Positions 47,214-60,010 of a DNA stretch of 64,000 nucleotides are shown here, one piece after another. This stretch comes from Pagrus major. Its lineage: Eukaryota > Chordata > Actinopteri > Spariformes > Sparidae. Numbering within the stretch: the first letter of the stretch is position 1; each line of letters begins with the position of its first letter. The notes under the pieces were generated by a model, which was not told where the DNA came from, did not search any database, and was given only the letters and a program-made list of their open reading frames with translations. Position numbers and translations under genes: made by a program. Where the stretch lies: assembly GCF_040436345.1 (NCBI RefSeq), contig NC_133224.1:9106741-9170740 (forward strand), read 5' to 3'.

Positions 47214-47797
47214 ATCTTGCTGCAGTGTGTGTCTGTGTTCGTGTGTGTGTGGTGGTGGTGGGCCTTCGGGACATCCTGAGGGAGCTGACCCAGAACAATG
47301 ACAGGTTTACAGTGCAGCGACAGGCAGGCAGGCAGGCAGGCTCACATGTGGCTGAAATCAAACAGAGAGCAGGATTGCTCTGAGCGCTAGAGCAGATTTG
47401 ACACATCCAGAGTGTCCAGATGATTAGTAAGTCTGGTAATCTGTATTTATGCCTAAGGAGGGAATCTACGGTATCTGTTCGACGCATTTACCTAACTCCA
47501 AAAAAAAAAAAAAAAATCTCAAGGCTCTTAAGAAGGAAATCTGCGAGGAATCACTTGGTCTCTTGTATTTTGGAACAACTTCCTTTTTACATTTTTTGCT
47601 GATGAGCAACATGCAAAGATTTCAAGACCGCTGACTGCTGTGAGACTCGGCATCATCCGAGACTTGAAAGCAAAAAAAACGAACTAAGGTTTTTTTACCC
47701 TGTAAAATCCGGCAATTGTAAAAAGTAAATAAGGGTGCACAAGGTGAAACAAAATCTCAAAACAGCTTGTGTCAATGCAATGTCATTAAAACACCCA

Positions 47798-48470
47798 GCA
47801 TTTGACTTGCAGCTGACTTACAAGTTGCCTATGAAGACTTGAGGCAACTTGGGAGTCGCTATTACAAGCCTTGACACTTAACTTGCACTTGTCTCACATG
47901 ACTTGGGGCCTGGTCTCACATTTTCTGTGACATAACCTGATTTTTCACTCTAAAGATTTTCCACTTGACTTGGACTTGTCCTTAAGGACTTGAGACTTGA
48001 CCTCAGACTTGCTTGTGTTTGTTCTGAGTAGTTTGACTTGGTCTTCTCTTAAATATTGTGTCACTTGACTCCGATTTGACCTGAGACACACTACTGCAAG
48101 ACTTGAGACTTGACATGGACTTGTCTCGATGGACTCGACTTCAGACCGGCTATTACAAGATGTGAGACTTGACTCTGACTTAAGGACTTGGACTTTGAAT
48201 TCATTTAGACTTGGACTTGTCCTGAATGAATTCAGACTTCAACATATCTCAGGTAAATAATGACATTAATTTGACACTTTTTCCAAGACTTGAGACAGAA
48301 ATTGGACTAATCCCCAATGTATTGTGACTTGATTTGGACTCGTCTTTAAGGAGTTGAGACTTGAGACTTAGCTTGATTGTCTTAACTGACTTGTGCTTTG
48401 ACATTGTCTCTAAGGACTTGAGACTTACCTTGAAAATTGCTTTTGCGTGACTCGAGACTTGGTGTTCAAC
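47798..48470. repeat. Diverged GACTTGAGACTTGAC minisatellite
   Basis: Over about 670 bp the motifs GACTTG, GAGACTTGAC, GGACTTG and TGACTTGGACTTGTC recur dozens of times with irregular spacing and much divergence. A short outlier with the same theme lies near 21650-21710 (TTTGACTCGACAG, AAGACTCGAGTTTGAC). It is an old, degenerate tandem array. Confidence 0.75.
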
Positions 48471-48489
48471 ACATGCAACCTGAGTTTGA

Positions 48490-48650
48490 CTTCCCAGCGC
48501 CCTGGGCTGTTAAGGACAGCGTCATAAATTCTGAGTGAAAAATAGTGGAAATTGTATTATTATGAAAAGCTTTGAAGCCCTGGAAAGGATTTTCTTTCCA
48601 CAACTGCTCAAGAACTTCATTATTTCCTCCATTTGTTCGCCTCGGCTGTA
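48490..48650. other. Candidate conserved non-coding block
   Basis: Directly after the minisatellite comes a repeat-free AT-rich segment. It includes AGCGTCATAAATTCTGAGTG, TGTATTATTATGAAAAGC and ACAACTGCTCAAGAACTTC. It has no coding frame of interest. Possible enhancer, from texture only. Confidence 0.25.
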
Positions 48651-51223
48651 CGTGCAACGGAGGGTCAAAAATAAACCTTGGTCATGTCATGTGCATAACC
48701 CTAAACCTAACCGCAGGATTAAATAGCACCCATATGCACTGATGTCAGTAGGAAATTTGCAAAAACGATTGAATTGCATGAATAAACCTCATCCTCATAT
48801 TCTGTCCAAAGGGTATACTTCTGCTATTTAATGCCATCCGCACATGAAAGCCACCCGACATGAAAGCAGAATCGTATCCCACCTGAGCTCCAAATGATCT
48901 CTCCCTTTGGGCTACGAGCTTACTTTGTGGTCTCCCTTTTCCCTGCTCCCTGCTCTCCTCATCCATCCATCCCTCCGCCACTGCTCCATTCAGAGGGAGA
49001 GAACAAACCACATGTTTCAGGGAGGAATCCTTAACGGGCAGCATCCCAGACCAAAGTACCTCCAGCTCTCCTGCCCCCCTGGCATCACTTAGCTCTACCC
49101 TGTCATTAAGGATGGGGTTGGATGATTTGTGTTGGATCGCGGCCCTTTGTTCGAACAGGATGGGTGCAGAGGGAGAAAGACGGGGAGCGAGGGGTGATAG
49201 AGGAATGATGTCATCTCAGGTCGGCGCTGGAAGTGGGCCTGGACCTGTGGCGGCAGGAATGGTGTTGCCTTTGGGCTTCGGTGCAGGAAAAGGCGGATGG
49301 AGATGGAATGATGTGGAAGAAGAGTGTGTGTAATTTGGTATGTGTGTAAATACGTGTGTTTTTTTTTTTGTCTTCTGCGCACGCGGGTGCACAAAACTTT
49401 CAGTACGTGGGTTTGCTAGGCATGTGGTTGGAAAAGTATAGGCTGTTTTATGTTGCGCTTGCTCTTTGTTTCAGTGTTTCTTTAGTGGGTGGATGGTTGA
49501 ATGAATCATTTGGACAGAGGCTGAGGTATCAGAGAGAGCGGTTTGGCTTGGGGTGAGGAGGGGGGGAGACAAGAGAGAAGGAAAACCAACTTGTACTTGT
49601 GGCTTCTGGATTCCTCGTGCACACTACTGCACAGTGATGTCTGTCTCCCTCCCGCTACCTACAGTATGTAGTGTGGAACATATCACATACACCACAGACA
49701 GCGAGGACTGAAAGTAATTATCCAAAGCATTTCTGTTCAAGTATACTGCTGAGCTTTGTCTATTTTGTTTTACTTAAAGGATCATTTCGTTTTTTAACAA
49801 GCTGGCTCTTATTTTTTTGCAATTTTGGCCATTATTTCTATCCATCGTGGTAACAATGTATTCAGGAAGTTGGTTTGCTAATATCTCAGAATGTGGCCAC
49901 ATTGCTTAAAAGACGTAAGACAGACATGAAACAAACAATAATGAAGCACATTGAGGGTTTATTACCAGTATTTCAGGTGTTTTACCTGAAAATAAAGTGT
50001 TTTAGGGCACCTGGCCGACCTGTCCGATCATCTGCATGGTCAAAAAAGAGATAATGGCCAAAAATTAGACCCAAATTGTTATAAACAGAACAAATTGGGT
50101 CCTTTTGGTGCCACTTGATCCAACGGTAATGACGGTGGACCAATGTTAAACATGGACAGAAAGCTTTTAAAATCACGTCACATCATATTAACATGCATCG
50201 TGTTATGTGACTTGCAGTCGTCTTAACAGTAAGAGGTTCGACCCCGAGTCACATGACGTGCACTTGAGGAAAACTCGACTCACAATCTGGCGACTTCAGA
50301 CTTCAGAGGAGAGGTGGACTCTGCGTTTACAACATTGATGCTTGGTGCTCACACACAGTAAAATGTGATACAGTGTTTCCCAGAAGACGAACATTTGATA
50401 TGAGGCTGCCGACCACATTATTTAAAAGGTGCACTACGTGTATCACACATGTATATTTGTGTATAAATAACTGTATATGTTCTATATTATATACTATATT
50501 GCTAAAGGGAGTTATAGTTTGTAACATAACGCTGCTACTTTATTTTATTTACAATTTTGAACTTTTAGGAATTTTTATACACTTTATCTTCATTCCCCCC
50601 GCAGATCATCCGCCTGTCTGTGTTTATCATGCAGTTACAAGTTCATTTGGCGGCGGATGCTCACGTGACTTCTGCAGAAACATGACGCATCATTTGACTC
50701 TCAGCCATGTTTTAGGACAGCTCCGTGGATCCTTAGCGGCCTCGAGATGAAACACGTCCGAACGTGTACTTTTCATCAATTTTTAACTCGCGCTGATCTC
50801 TGAACAAAAAAACTTTACCCTTAGGCAAAGATTTATGAAGCCATTAGTTACATATGCACACTTCACATATTACCACATTCACTCAAATGTAAGGTACCGA
50901 GGAAATGCACTTACTCTGCACTCCCAGTGCTATTTCACATATTTATTGCATCTTTTATTGTCTCTGCCTCCAATAATATTTAGATGGAAGGGGACTGATA
51001 GGAGCAGACGTCCAATAATACAGATAAAGTGCTCTGGGGGTGATTGTGCAGCATTTTTTGAGGAGCGAGGCGTCTGCCTAAGTAAACTCAGCCCAACACT
51101 AAGGAATTGCACTCTGGAACGTGGTGGTGTAACCGGAGCGCGGGTTTGGGAATAGCCCAAGGGAACTGGGCTCAGTTTTCCAAAAGCCTCTATCTCCTGC
51201 GATATGTAGTGTGATTTGAGGAG

Positions 51224-51225
<2 letters not shown>

Positions 51226-51292
<67 letters not shown>
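51226..51292. repeat. (GT)n microsatellite, ~33 units
   Basis: An uninterrupted GT run. It causes the spurious cysteine/valine-rich open frames at 51216-51593. Confidence 0.97.
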
Positions 51293-51294
<2 letters not shown>

Positions 51295-51409
51295 CAGGGG
51301 AAGTGGATGGAGGGCTTACAGAACGGCTAAGTCAGGAAAACAAGTCTCAGGAAACCCTATACCTCACTCTGGCACCGACACAGACGTTCTTTCTTTCTCT
51401 TCCTCTGTC

Positions 51410-51500
51410 TCACTCTTTCTGTCTGTCTCTTTCTCTCTCTCAGCAACTCCTGTCTGTCTGTCTATTTGTCTGTCTGTCTGTCTGTCTGTCTCTCTCCTCT
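51410..51500. repeat. (CTGT)n / pyrimidine microsatellite
   Basis: CTGT tetranucleotide runs at 51419-51428 and 51451-51491, with TCTC tracts around them. Confidence 0.9.
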
Positions 51501-52269
51501 CCGCCTGCCTGTTCTGGAGAAAAGAGGAGTGAAAGCAACAGCGGTCAGAGCAACAAGCGGACAAAAGCCACCCTTGACACTCGGTGCCGTTAAGGAAACA
51601 GCGATGACCTTGTCGGGAGTTCAAACCTCTTCATACCAAGAGTGTCCGCGTGCTTTCTTTTCTCACTGTTTTTTTCCCTTTTGTGTTGCTGATTTTTGGA
51701 ATTTGAAAAGAGTTGCAAAACACTCAATGCACAAGCAAAATATGACCGTATGACTTCTTGTGCATGTCAAAGATCTTGAAAGTTAAAAAGTCCACACAGA
51801 CAGAAGCTCCTCCCACAGAAAACACTGCTCCTGGAACGCCTCGTCAGTAGTCCCGCCTTTAACTCCGCGACTTTGTGACATCACATTATGTCACCATGTC
51901 ACACGTTTGCATAATTATGTGTAGAGGCTAGTTTGGCACGTAAGAAATTATTTAGCTCTGTTGTTGTTAGTGATGCTGGCTCAGGCATGTGTGAGCTGAC
52001 CAATCAGAGGACATGGGGGCCTTAAAGAGATTATTTGATTTTTCTTTTTTTTAATTATGAGCCTGAAAATGAGCATAACATGTCTCTTTTAAATTGCTCC
52101 TTGGCCCTTGAGATGAATAAGGAATGAGGATTTTAAAATCAGATTTTTTAAAATTGGCATATTTTAAAGACATAATCCTAAATGTAACTAACTTCAGGGT
52201 AAGTGATAGTTATCTTTTATAATCTGATTATGTAATCCAATTACACACAGCAGTTACTACCCAACCCCG

Positions 52270-52738
52270 TCATCTATCTTTTTTTGTCTCTCCCTCTCTC
52301 TCTTCCTCTCCCCTGCCTGCACCCTTTTATCTCATCCCTTTCCCACTATCCCTATAGCCCTTGTCTGTCCCTGTCACCCCCGTATCCTTCGACTTTCCAC
52401 TGCTTTTCCACTATTTTCTCTATCTTTTCTCCCTCTTCCAGCCCTCCACTCTGTCTCCCCCTCCTCTTTCCACATCTCTGGACCCCTCGCTGCACCTCCC
52501 ACAACAAACACACCTACTTAAAACACACCCCAGTCATCTTTCTCCCCTTCTTTCCATTTGTTTGCTGCCATCTATTTCTCCCGACACCTCATTCTCCCTC
52601 TGTTTTCCTCCATCTATCATTATCGGCCTCTGTTTCCGTGTCTCCACCTTATCAGCTTGTCCTCTCTCTGCTCTCCACAGTTCTTCCCTCCGTCTCACCC
52701 TCTTCTCCTCTCTCTCCGTGTCCTCGGTGTGTCTGTGA
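52270..52738. repeat. Long pyrimidine-rich (CT) strand-asymmetric tract
   Basis: Nearly 470 bp of the plus strand are C and T with few purines (CTCCCTCTCTCTCTTCC, CTTTCCCACTATCCC and so on). It produces a long but meaningless Ser/Pro/Leu-rich open frame. It ends just before a TG microsatellite at 52799. Confidence 0.85.
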
Positions 52739-52797
52739 GGGCAGCGAGTGGTCAGGCCTGCCTGCAGGCATCAACAGCACAGGGCCACTGCCTCGGG

Positions 52798-52798
<1 letters not shown>

Positions 52799-52858
<60 letters not shown>

Positions 52859-52859
52859 C
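52799..52859. repeat. (TG)n microsatellite
   Basis: About 30 TG units with one TT interruption near 52840. Confidence 0.95.
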
Positions 52860-54099
52860 ATGCGCTAGGCTGTTTGGCGCAGTGCCCGGACCCACCTCCT
52901 GTGGTGAAACTCACTCCTTTTCTTCTTAGCAGTCTGGACTGATGCCCAGACTGACCCTCACAACACACACGCACATGCACACAAAGATACAGGCACGCAA
53001 ACACACCCACAGATAGCCTGACTGGCACACAGATGTGAGGCATTAATACACACAGTAACACACACAGATAAGTCTTATGAATATCCAGAGAGCAGAAAAT
53101 CACCTCTTCTATCTCTTTTGGTTGGCCTCTGTGAGCCGTATATACACATGCATTAAGATGTGTTTGTATGAGTATTTCCACAGTGTGTGTGTGTGTGTGT
53201 AGTTGAGAGTTTCCTTGGCAGCCAGTGTGTGTATGCATGTCGCACACAATGGGCCTGACTTCCACCCTCTCCCGTTCTACAAATTGATGTGTATATCGTT
53301 CAATTTAGGATGTTTGCATTAGATTAAACTGTATATACGAAAAAATGCTCTCTTTTACAGTAAAGGAAAATTCCACCCTAAATTAATAACATCCACATGT
53401 GCTGCTCAAGTAGTATTATATACCAGCATGGAAACAATAGTGGAAAACAGCCTCATGGTCTCGCCACGAGGTCCACTTATTTATTTATTTGTTAATTTAT
53501 ATGATTTCTGTGACATTCGTATTCTAGAAGGAGCAACTGCAACATAACCAAAGTATTTCTGATTCTGATTCTGGTTTCAATTAACTCACAACCCCCGCAG
53601 AATGCCACACAGGAAATGCAGGTGTAGGTAGAGGTGTGAAAGCAAATTTCAAGTTTACACTTTCCCAGTTTCACAAAGTTTTCCGAAAAGTTGTGGCTGT
53701 AAGTATTTCTACGTAAGTGAACGCAGACTGTGGGGTGCAAAAAGTAAGGTCAAATTGAATTTAAAGAACTTAAGTGAAAGCTGTTCTCTGATTCTGATAA
53801 CTGGGGAGGGGAGTCGTCCATGTCAACAGGAACTGGTACGGCAGGGACTTTAAACTGGAGTCGCAGGAGGAGCCGTCGGTGTTTTATCAGTCCTCTGGCA
53901 CATCTTGCACAGCTGTGTCACTCTTTCCATGTCATGGTCAACTAGCGTGTGGCTGCTGGCCTCCACACTCTCATATCTGCTCCTTGAGGCCGACTCTAAA
54001 ATGTGAAAAGCTGTTATTTATTTAAGCCGTCTGTTGCGGTCTTGGTGTCGCTTGGTATCGTTCTTTTTTCCCTCGTCGTCCACATCATTTAATGACTTT

Positions 54100-54380
54100 A
54101 TTTTTCTCTTAATGGCTCCCCCACTCATTAGAGTAATAGATAGAAAGATAGATAGAAATATTGAGAGCTACCACAATTCGTCCCAGATCCTTTCCCCAGA
54201 TGTAATTGCAAACGAGGGCCAGCGTCAGGCCAACAGCAGCCCCGGCCGCTTGTTCCCTGACACTTGGATGCCAGCTCCTCTGTGGTTTCAGCCAATGAGC
54301 TCACCCCTATTGAAAATAACAGCAGTGACATCACTGTTTTGGCCCATCGCTGATCCCACCCAGTCAGGAGTCAGAGGTAA
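54100..54380. other. Candidate conserved non-coding block
   Basis: A repeat-poor segment with TTTATTTTTCTCTTAATGGC, AGATGTAATTGCAAACGAGG, GTGGTTTCAGCCAATGAGCTC (inverted CCAAT) and AGCAGTGACATCACTG (CRE-like TGACATCA). No coding frame is evident. Regulatory role inferred from motif texture. Confidence 0.25.
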
Positions 54381-55738
54381 CCCGCAGTGAAGGCAGGAAA
54401 GGGCTAAAAATGAACGGAAAGAAAGGGAGAAAGGGGGAAAAGACTGGAAGATGGTTTTTATTTAAAGGTAATAAGGTTGTTTTATAGGCAGAATAAGGGG
54501 AAGGCGAGGGTGAGGCCGGATTGAGCACAGACAACGCAGACACATATACACGTATATAAATAGAATCACATTTTTCTGTTGGCCTGCGCTGTGTTTTGGC
54601 TCCGTCGACCGACATTTAACTTCTTGTAGTGGTTTGGGCCAGTTTTTGTCTCAACCTTCATGCACAACTTTCTGTCTGCCCGCCTCTTCTCCTTACCCTC
54701 GGGGTCATCAGCTGATGTACCAGCTGCACTTCGTGACACCGCCTGGCGTTGATCTCTTGACCGTTCAACTTTGACCTTTCAGACCTCCTGACACACATTT
54801 ACGAGGACATCAGAACACGTGCTCACAAGTAAAGTCAGGTGACATTATTATAGAGCAAAAAAGTCCTCGTAGGAAGAAGGTCAGGATGGATGAGTCAACA
54901 AATCATGACACTTTGTTTCCTGTTTCAAAATTGACAGTCAGTATTGCTTTTTTTAGTTCCCATGAAACGGCGAGCATATTTACGTTTTTCCTGTAAAAAC
55001 AGGAAGCTATGGCGGGGACTGTCGAGGACTTTGATTGCCGTTTACAGTTACCGATAGCACTGAGCGTGCTTTACATGCCCCCCACCTTACATGCCGCCCC
55101 GGGCTGGGTCAACTAGTGGTGCTAGCTGCATGGCTAAACGAGCTAACTAGCCAACGGCAGATACAGTTAGCAGCAGTTAAACGTTACTTTAGCAACAAGT
55201 AAAGCTGTCCATCAGGAAACTCCCTGATTCCCAGAGAGGAAATACTTTCTCCATAAAGTTTAAAGCACGGTCATGATCGATCCCTCGCTTTAACCACGTG
55301 TATATTACTGTTACGATGATGGTGAAGCTCTCCTGATGTTCATTCTTACCCAAACTACAATGCCTCCCAACATCTGGTCACGTTGGGGTTCGGCGACAGG
55401 GACGTAAAATCAGAAAACGCTTCTGTATGTCATTCTAAAGGAAAAACGGTATTTATAGTGTCATTTGGACGATCAATCAAAGAACGTGTGAGGTCGGAGA
55501 CACACTGCTATGCTCTTAACGTTTGCCACAGCAGGTACAAAGTAAAAAGTAGAATTGCATTAAATCACACTGTCTGGCCTTGTTGGGAAGGCTTAGTGGC
55601 TCCAAGACGTCCGCCGCCGTGATTTGAATCTCCAGCCCTGCGGTCACAACCCCAGCTTCATTAACCTTGAGAGGGGTAATGTCACCCTCTCCTCCCGGTG
55701 ATGTCATGTTCGGTGATGGGGCTCAGTGGGGTGGTGTC

Positions 55739-55763
55739 TGTATGTGTGTGTGTGTGTGTGTGT
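55739..55763. repeat. (GT)n microsatellite
   Basis: A short GT run, with G runs nearby at 55864-55878. Confidence 0.9.
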
Positions 55764-56454
55764 GGACATGGTGGTAGCAGGGAGGAGGAAGATGAGGGGG
55801 ATCCTATTTGTTTGTTTTGCCCTCCAGACGTGTCCGAGAGCAGATTAAGGGATTTAGCTTGAGGGGGGGGTGGGGGGGCACAGACTTAAACTCCTCTCCC
55901 ATTTACATCCCCGGTTGGTGAACACAAACACACCAAGCAGGTCAGAGGAATCAAGAAGTTTCCTTTTGTTTAAAATGAAAGCAACTGCAGCGAGAGATAG
56001 GCGGATGGAGGGATAGGGTTGACAAAGTGGCGCTGTGATGGTGGAGGGGGAAGAGAAGACAGGAAGTCATGCGTTGACACCGTGATACCTCTTCAAGTCG
56101 TCTGATCTTCTCTTGTTTTAGTGCTAATCCCAACTTTAAGCACCAACAGAATTAGGGACCCCAAATCCTGAAGCTTTGCCAGGTCTCGCACGCAACGGCT
56201 TTCTTAGAGAACAGGAGCGTCTCTGCATCTAGAGGACTTCTTGACACTTAAAACACATTTTTTTTTAATACATATATCCTTTTATGTTACACTTTGACTG
56301 CAGTAAGTCTTCTAGCAACATAGTAATTTTTACTTAAAGCAACACTATGTAACTTTTGATGTAATTCTGGACAAAGATAGTTGATTGTCGAGACTCATTC
56401 CCAGATCGTCGAATACCAACGCTTGGGGTTAACGGTTCGGGTCCAACACCAAAG

Positions 56455-56570
56455 ACACAGAGACTGGTGTACCCCGCCACTCGCACCATGTTAGCTTGGA
56501 TCGACTCCAGCGCCTCGCGACCCTGCAAAGGATAAGTGGGTTATTACAGATGATGGATGGATGGTTGAAA
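56455..56570 (+). mobile_element. LINE (L2-like) 3' tail fragment
   Basis: GTGTACCCCGCCACTCGCACC, TCGACTCCAGCGCCTCGCGA, CCTGCAAAGGATAAG, then GATGGATGGATGG. This is the recognisable 3' end of fish L2/Maui-type LINEs. It is preceded by a sequence (ACACTATGTAACTTTTGATG at 56341) like a MITE end, so several fragments abut here. Confidence 0.65.
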
Positions 56571-56811
56571 CAGATTTGTATCTGATTTTTGAACTGTTTT
56601 TGTCTAAAATTAAGAAAATAGCAACAAAAACTTCCAACTCAGTCCTATTTTGATTAACTTCCTGTCTATCATCTGAACGAAACCCTCTGATTAATCGCCC
56701 GATTGACTGCGCCGGGTTTCTTTTACCTTCTTCTTCTCCTCCTTTTTACGTCATCGCCTCCACCACCTGACACCAGCCTGCCACGCGCGCATGTGTGTGT
56801 GTATGTAATTG

Positions 56812-56883
56812 TGGTGGGGTTAAGAGGAGGGAGGAGGGGTTTGGAGGGGGGGGAGGCGGGGGTTAAGGGGGTGAGGGAGGGGT
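56812..56883 (+). other. G-run cluster with G-quadruplex potential
   Basis: At least eight runs of three or more G occur within 72 bases (GGTGGGG, GAGGGAGGAGGGG, GGAGGGGGGGGAGG, GGGGGTTAAGGGGG, GAGGGAGGGG), with loops of one to seven bases. This far exceeds the four-run rule for intramolecular G-quadruplexes. It is intergenic. Confidence 0.75.
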
Positions 56884-57178
56884 GCTGCAAACTGCAAACA
56901 AACGAATGAACGCCAAGCTCAAATTCAACCGCAGGTCGCCGAGGCTGGGCCCAGGGCCCTACCGTGGTGTGGCTCTTTTGTAATGTATATCAAGTTCAGC
57001 AAGGGCCTTTTCATCTGACAGGCCATTGTTAAAGGGAGGCTAGGCGGCGTTCTACTCCCCTCTTAACCCCACCCACCCGACACGGGAGCAGGTTGGCTTG
57101 CAATTGTTTTATGGAAATGCACGCGGGCCTGGCCGGGTGTCTGCCAGGCGAGGACTGAGAGGAGGGAGGGATTGTGTC

Positions 57179-57203
57179 TCTGTGTGTGTGTGTGTGTGTG
57201 TGT
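57179..57203. repeat. (GT)n microsatellite
   Basis: A GT run within a G-rich then C-rich segment (57150-57660). The surrounding purine/pyrimidine tracts explain the long spurious frames on both strands. Confidence 0.9.
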
Positions 57204-58989
57204 AGGATGGTGGGTTGGGGAGGGTGGAGGGGGGTGTGGATGTGACGCCGACCCCTTCGAACGCCCCTGACCCTGAGCAGATGGCGAGGCAGGGTCTCTC
57301 CGCTGAGCCAGAATTAATAGCGTGTGCCATGTCACATTGTCTGAGACGGGCTTGCTGAAAAACTCCCCACACCTCACCCCCCCCCAATCCTGATTTTTGC
57401 ACTCCCCTCCCTCCCCCCACCTCTCTCTCTCTCTCCTCCACCTTTCTTCTAACGCTCCTTCTCGTACCCACCCTCCCTCCTCTTCTTTACCTCCCATACA
57501 TCACATCACTTGTCTCTTCTTCCTCTCCCTGATCCCCCCCCCCTCCCCAATACATCCCCAATCTCCTCCAGCTTCCCCACCGAGTGCTTACTCTTCCAGG
57601 CACTCGTTTGCTCATTCATTCACTCATTCATTTATTCACGTGCGCCTCATTCATCCCTCTTTTTAACAGACACTCATTCACAGGTTTGCCCACTCGCCGA
57701 GGCTTTATTGGAGGACAATTAAGGCACCTGCGTTTCTAAAGCTCCCCCGCTGAATGCCTGCCACCCCATTTCCTCACCCGTCTGTTCACACTACTACCGC
57801 TGTTCACCCGCTCACTTGTTCTCGTATCCGGCCCCGCTCACTCGCTCATGTGCAGAGTCGCTGGCTCGGCCCAGTCGCTCCGCGTCACTCAGTCACGGCG
57901 CATAAATGCATAGAAATCTGAAAACACGTCTTTTTTTTCATCAGTTTCGGTCTTCAGAACACAGGAAGCTTTTCACTAACGCTCCCAGATCCTAAGTCTC
58001 ACACTGCAGTGTGGATGGGGAGCTTTTGTCAAGTGCTCAGTTATGATGTCGTAAGATGCACGTTTGAGAGTCGTGACTCTCGGGTGAAAACATTCCCTCA
58101 AAATCGATGAAAAGCCACTTGGCGGAAACGGTGCAGAAGTGCAGGTGCAGGCTCGAGGGGCCCACATGTGGCCAAAAGTGGGATTTGCGAAGTCAGTGCG
58201 GACTGCAAACTTTAATAAATGAGCACAAACAGCCATGTCGCTAGAATAAAATGTTGGCAGTTAACATTTCTGGAAACCACTCGCACATTCACATTTGTAT
58301 CCGTCATACATGTCATTTGACATTTCTACATTACGCATAATATCGCATTCACATTACATCTTCATGACCTGACTTTCATATCAAGAGGTAGAGAGGTTGG
58401 TGGTGGTGATACAGGCGGGATGGCTGCCAAGCCAGTGACCACTGTCCAAGACTGCGTTTCAGTGTTCGTAAGCCAGTAACCACTGGATACATTTGATGGA
58501 GGACAATGTCCAGCCATGTTTGTGGTGACGAAAATTGGATATTTTTGATGAGATGTTAGGACATCGAGACCTACAACATGACCTTGGGATATCCAGACGT
58601 TTTTTTCGCAACCAAAGCAAGTGTTTTTTGTGCCTAAACCTAACCAGAACATAAGCACAGTGCTGTCACAACATAAAATCGAAAGTTGAACCCAAAAAAA
58701 CATACATTACCAACATTTTTTTTGGCACAAATTACCAGTTTTTGACTTGGAAAACCAAGTCAATTAGATTTTTCTGAAGCTTTCAGTAACAACTTGTGGC
58801 CTTCTTCAGAGGATGAAGTATGAAACTATGGCCATGTGGTAACATTTTATAGTTTTAAGCAAGTGAGCAAGTGTAGCTGATGATAGCTTAGAAATGTCCA
58901 CTAACATAAACTAACAAGTCCCTTTAGTGACAAGATAAAGGCGTCAAATATGGATGCCAAAGAGGACCTAGTCAATAAACAAAATGGTT

Positions 58990-59668
58990 GTCTACAAGTC
59001 ATTCCAACAGTCTACAAGAGTCATGCTAACAGTCTACGAGAGTCATGCTAACAGTCTACAAGAGTCTACAAGAGTCATGCTAACAGTCTACAAGAGTCTA
59101 CAAGTCATGCTAACAGTCTACAAGAGTCTACAAGAGTCATGCTAACACTCTACAAGAGTCTACAAGTCATGCTAACAGTCTACAAGAGTCTACAAGAGTC
59201 ATGCTAACACTCTACAAGAGTCTACAAGTCATGCTAACAGTCTACAAGAGTCTACAAGAGTCATGCTAACACTCTACAAGAGTCTACAAGGGTCATGCTA
59301 ACAGTCTACAAGGGTCATGCTAACAGTCTACAAGAGTCTACAAGGGTCATGCTAACAGTCTACAAGAGTCATGCTAACACTCTACAAGAGTCTACAAGTC
59401 ATGCTAACAGTCTACAAGAGTCTACAAGAGTCATGCTAACACTCTACAAGAGTCTACAAGGGTCATGCTAACAGTCTACAAGGGTCATGCTAACAGTCTA
59501 CAAGAGTCTACAAGAGTCATGCTAACAGTCTACAAGAGTCTACAAGAGTCATGCTAACACTCTACAAGAGTCTACAAGGGTCATGCTAACAGTCTACAAG
59601 GGTCATGCTAACAGTCTACAAGAGTCTACAAGGGTCATGCTAACAGTCTACAAGAGTCATGCTAACAG
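58990..59668. repeat. GTCTACAAGAGTCATGCTAACA minisatellite with higher-order pattern
   Basis: I count 23 exact TCATGCTAAC cores plus one diverged first unit (TCATTCCAAC). The 22-base unit alternates with longer units holding one extra GTCTACAAGA (about 32 bases) and with variants CTCTACAAG and AAGGGTC. Blocks of several units are themselves repeated: the order from about 59260 to 59400 recurs from about 59440 to 59660. Variation between units is low, so the array is recent. It directly abuts a copy of the dispersed 'GCTAACATGCTAA' element. Confidence 0.95.
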
Positions 59669-60010
59669 GTGTGTGAGGCTGTACTTGAGCTAAATGCTTA
59701 TGTCAGAATGCTAACATGTTCACAATCACCATGCTAACATGGTGACGTTCAGCAGCTGTAGTGTTTAGGATCATAGTTTAGCATGTTCGCACGTCAACCT
59801 TTGCTAATATGGTAATAGTAGCTGCCAGGTTACTGGAAATGTCATTAGTTTTGCAGGTTTTGGTCAGATCAGATCATACATCAGGGGATCATCCAAGTAT
59901 TTACAATTCACCCTGAGGGGAACATGAACGTCTGTTCCACATCTCATGTCAATCCATCAAGTAATTGTTGAGATATTGCAGCCTGGACAGACTGACCGGC
60001 ATTGCCATCC
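59669..60010. repeat. Copy of the dispersed 'GCTAACATGCTAA' element
   Basis: GTGAGGCTGTACTTGAGC, AATGCTAACATGTTCACAATC, ATCAAGTAATTGTTGAGATA, and GACTGACCGGCATTGCCATCC follow the same order as the copies at 18003-19110 and 20100-20480. Its left edge passes into the minisatellite. Confidence 0.6.

Noticed and set aside
47059-47487. 142-codon minus-strand frame with Leu run
   Set aside because: It is caused by the GGA and GT microsatellites; the Leu and His/Thr runs are translations of these repeats.
50215-50260. GGTTCGACCCCGAG, resembling a tRNA T-arm
   Set aside because: No matching acceptor, D or anticodon arms could be fitted around it.
52284-52868. 194-codon Ser/Pro/Leu-rich open frame
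   Set aside because: It is produced by a 470-bp pyrimidine tract and a TG microsatellite.
58990-59668. CRISPR-like array
   Set aside because: The units are contiguous and lack unique spacers, and the context is a vertebrate nuclear genome; it is a minisatellite.
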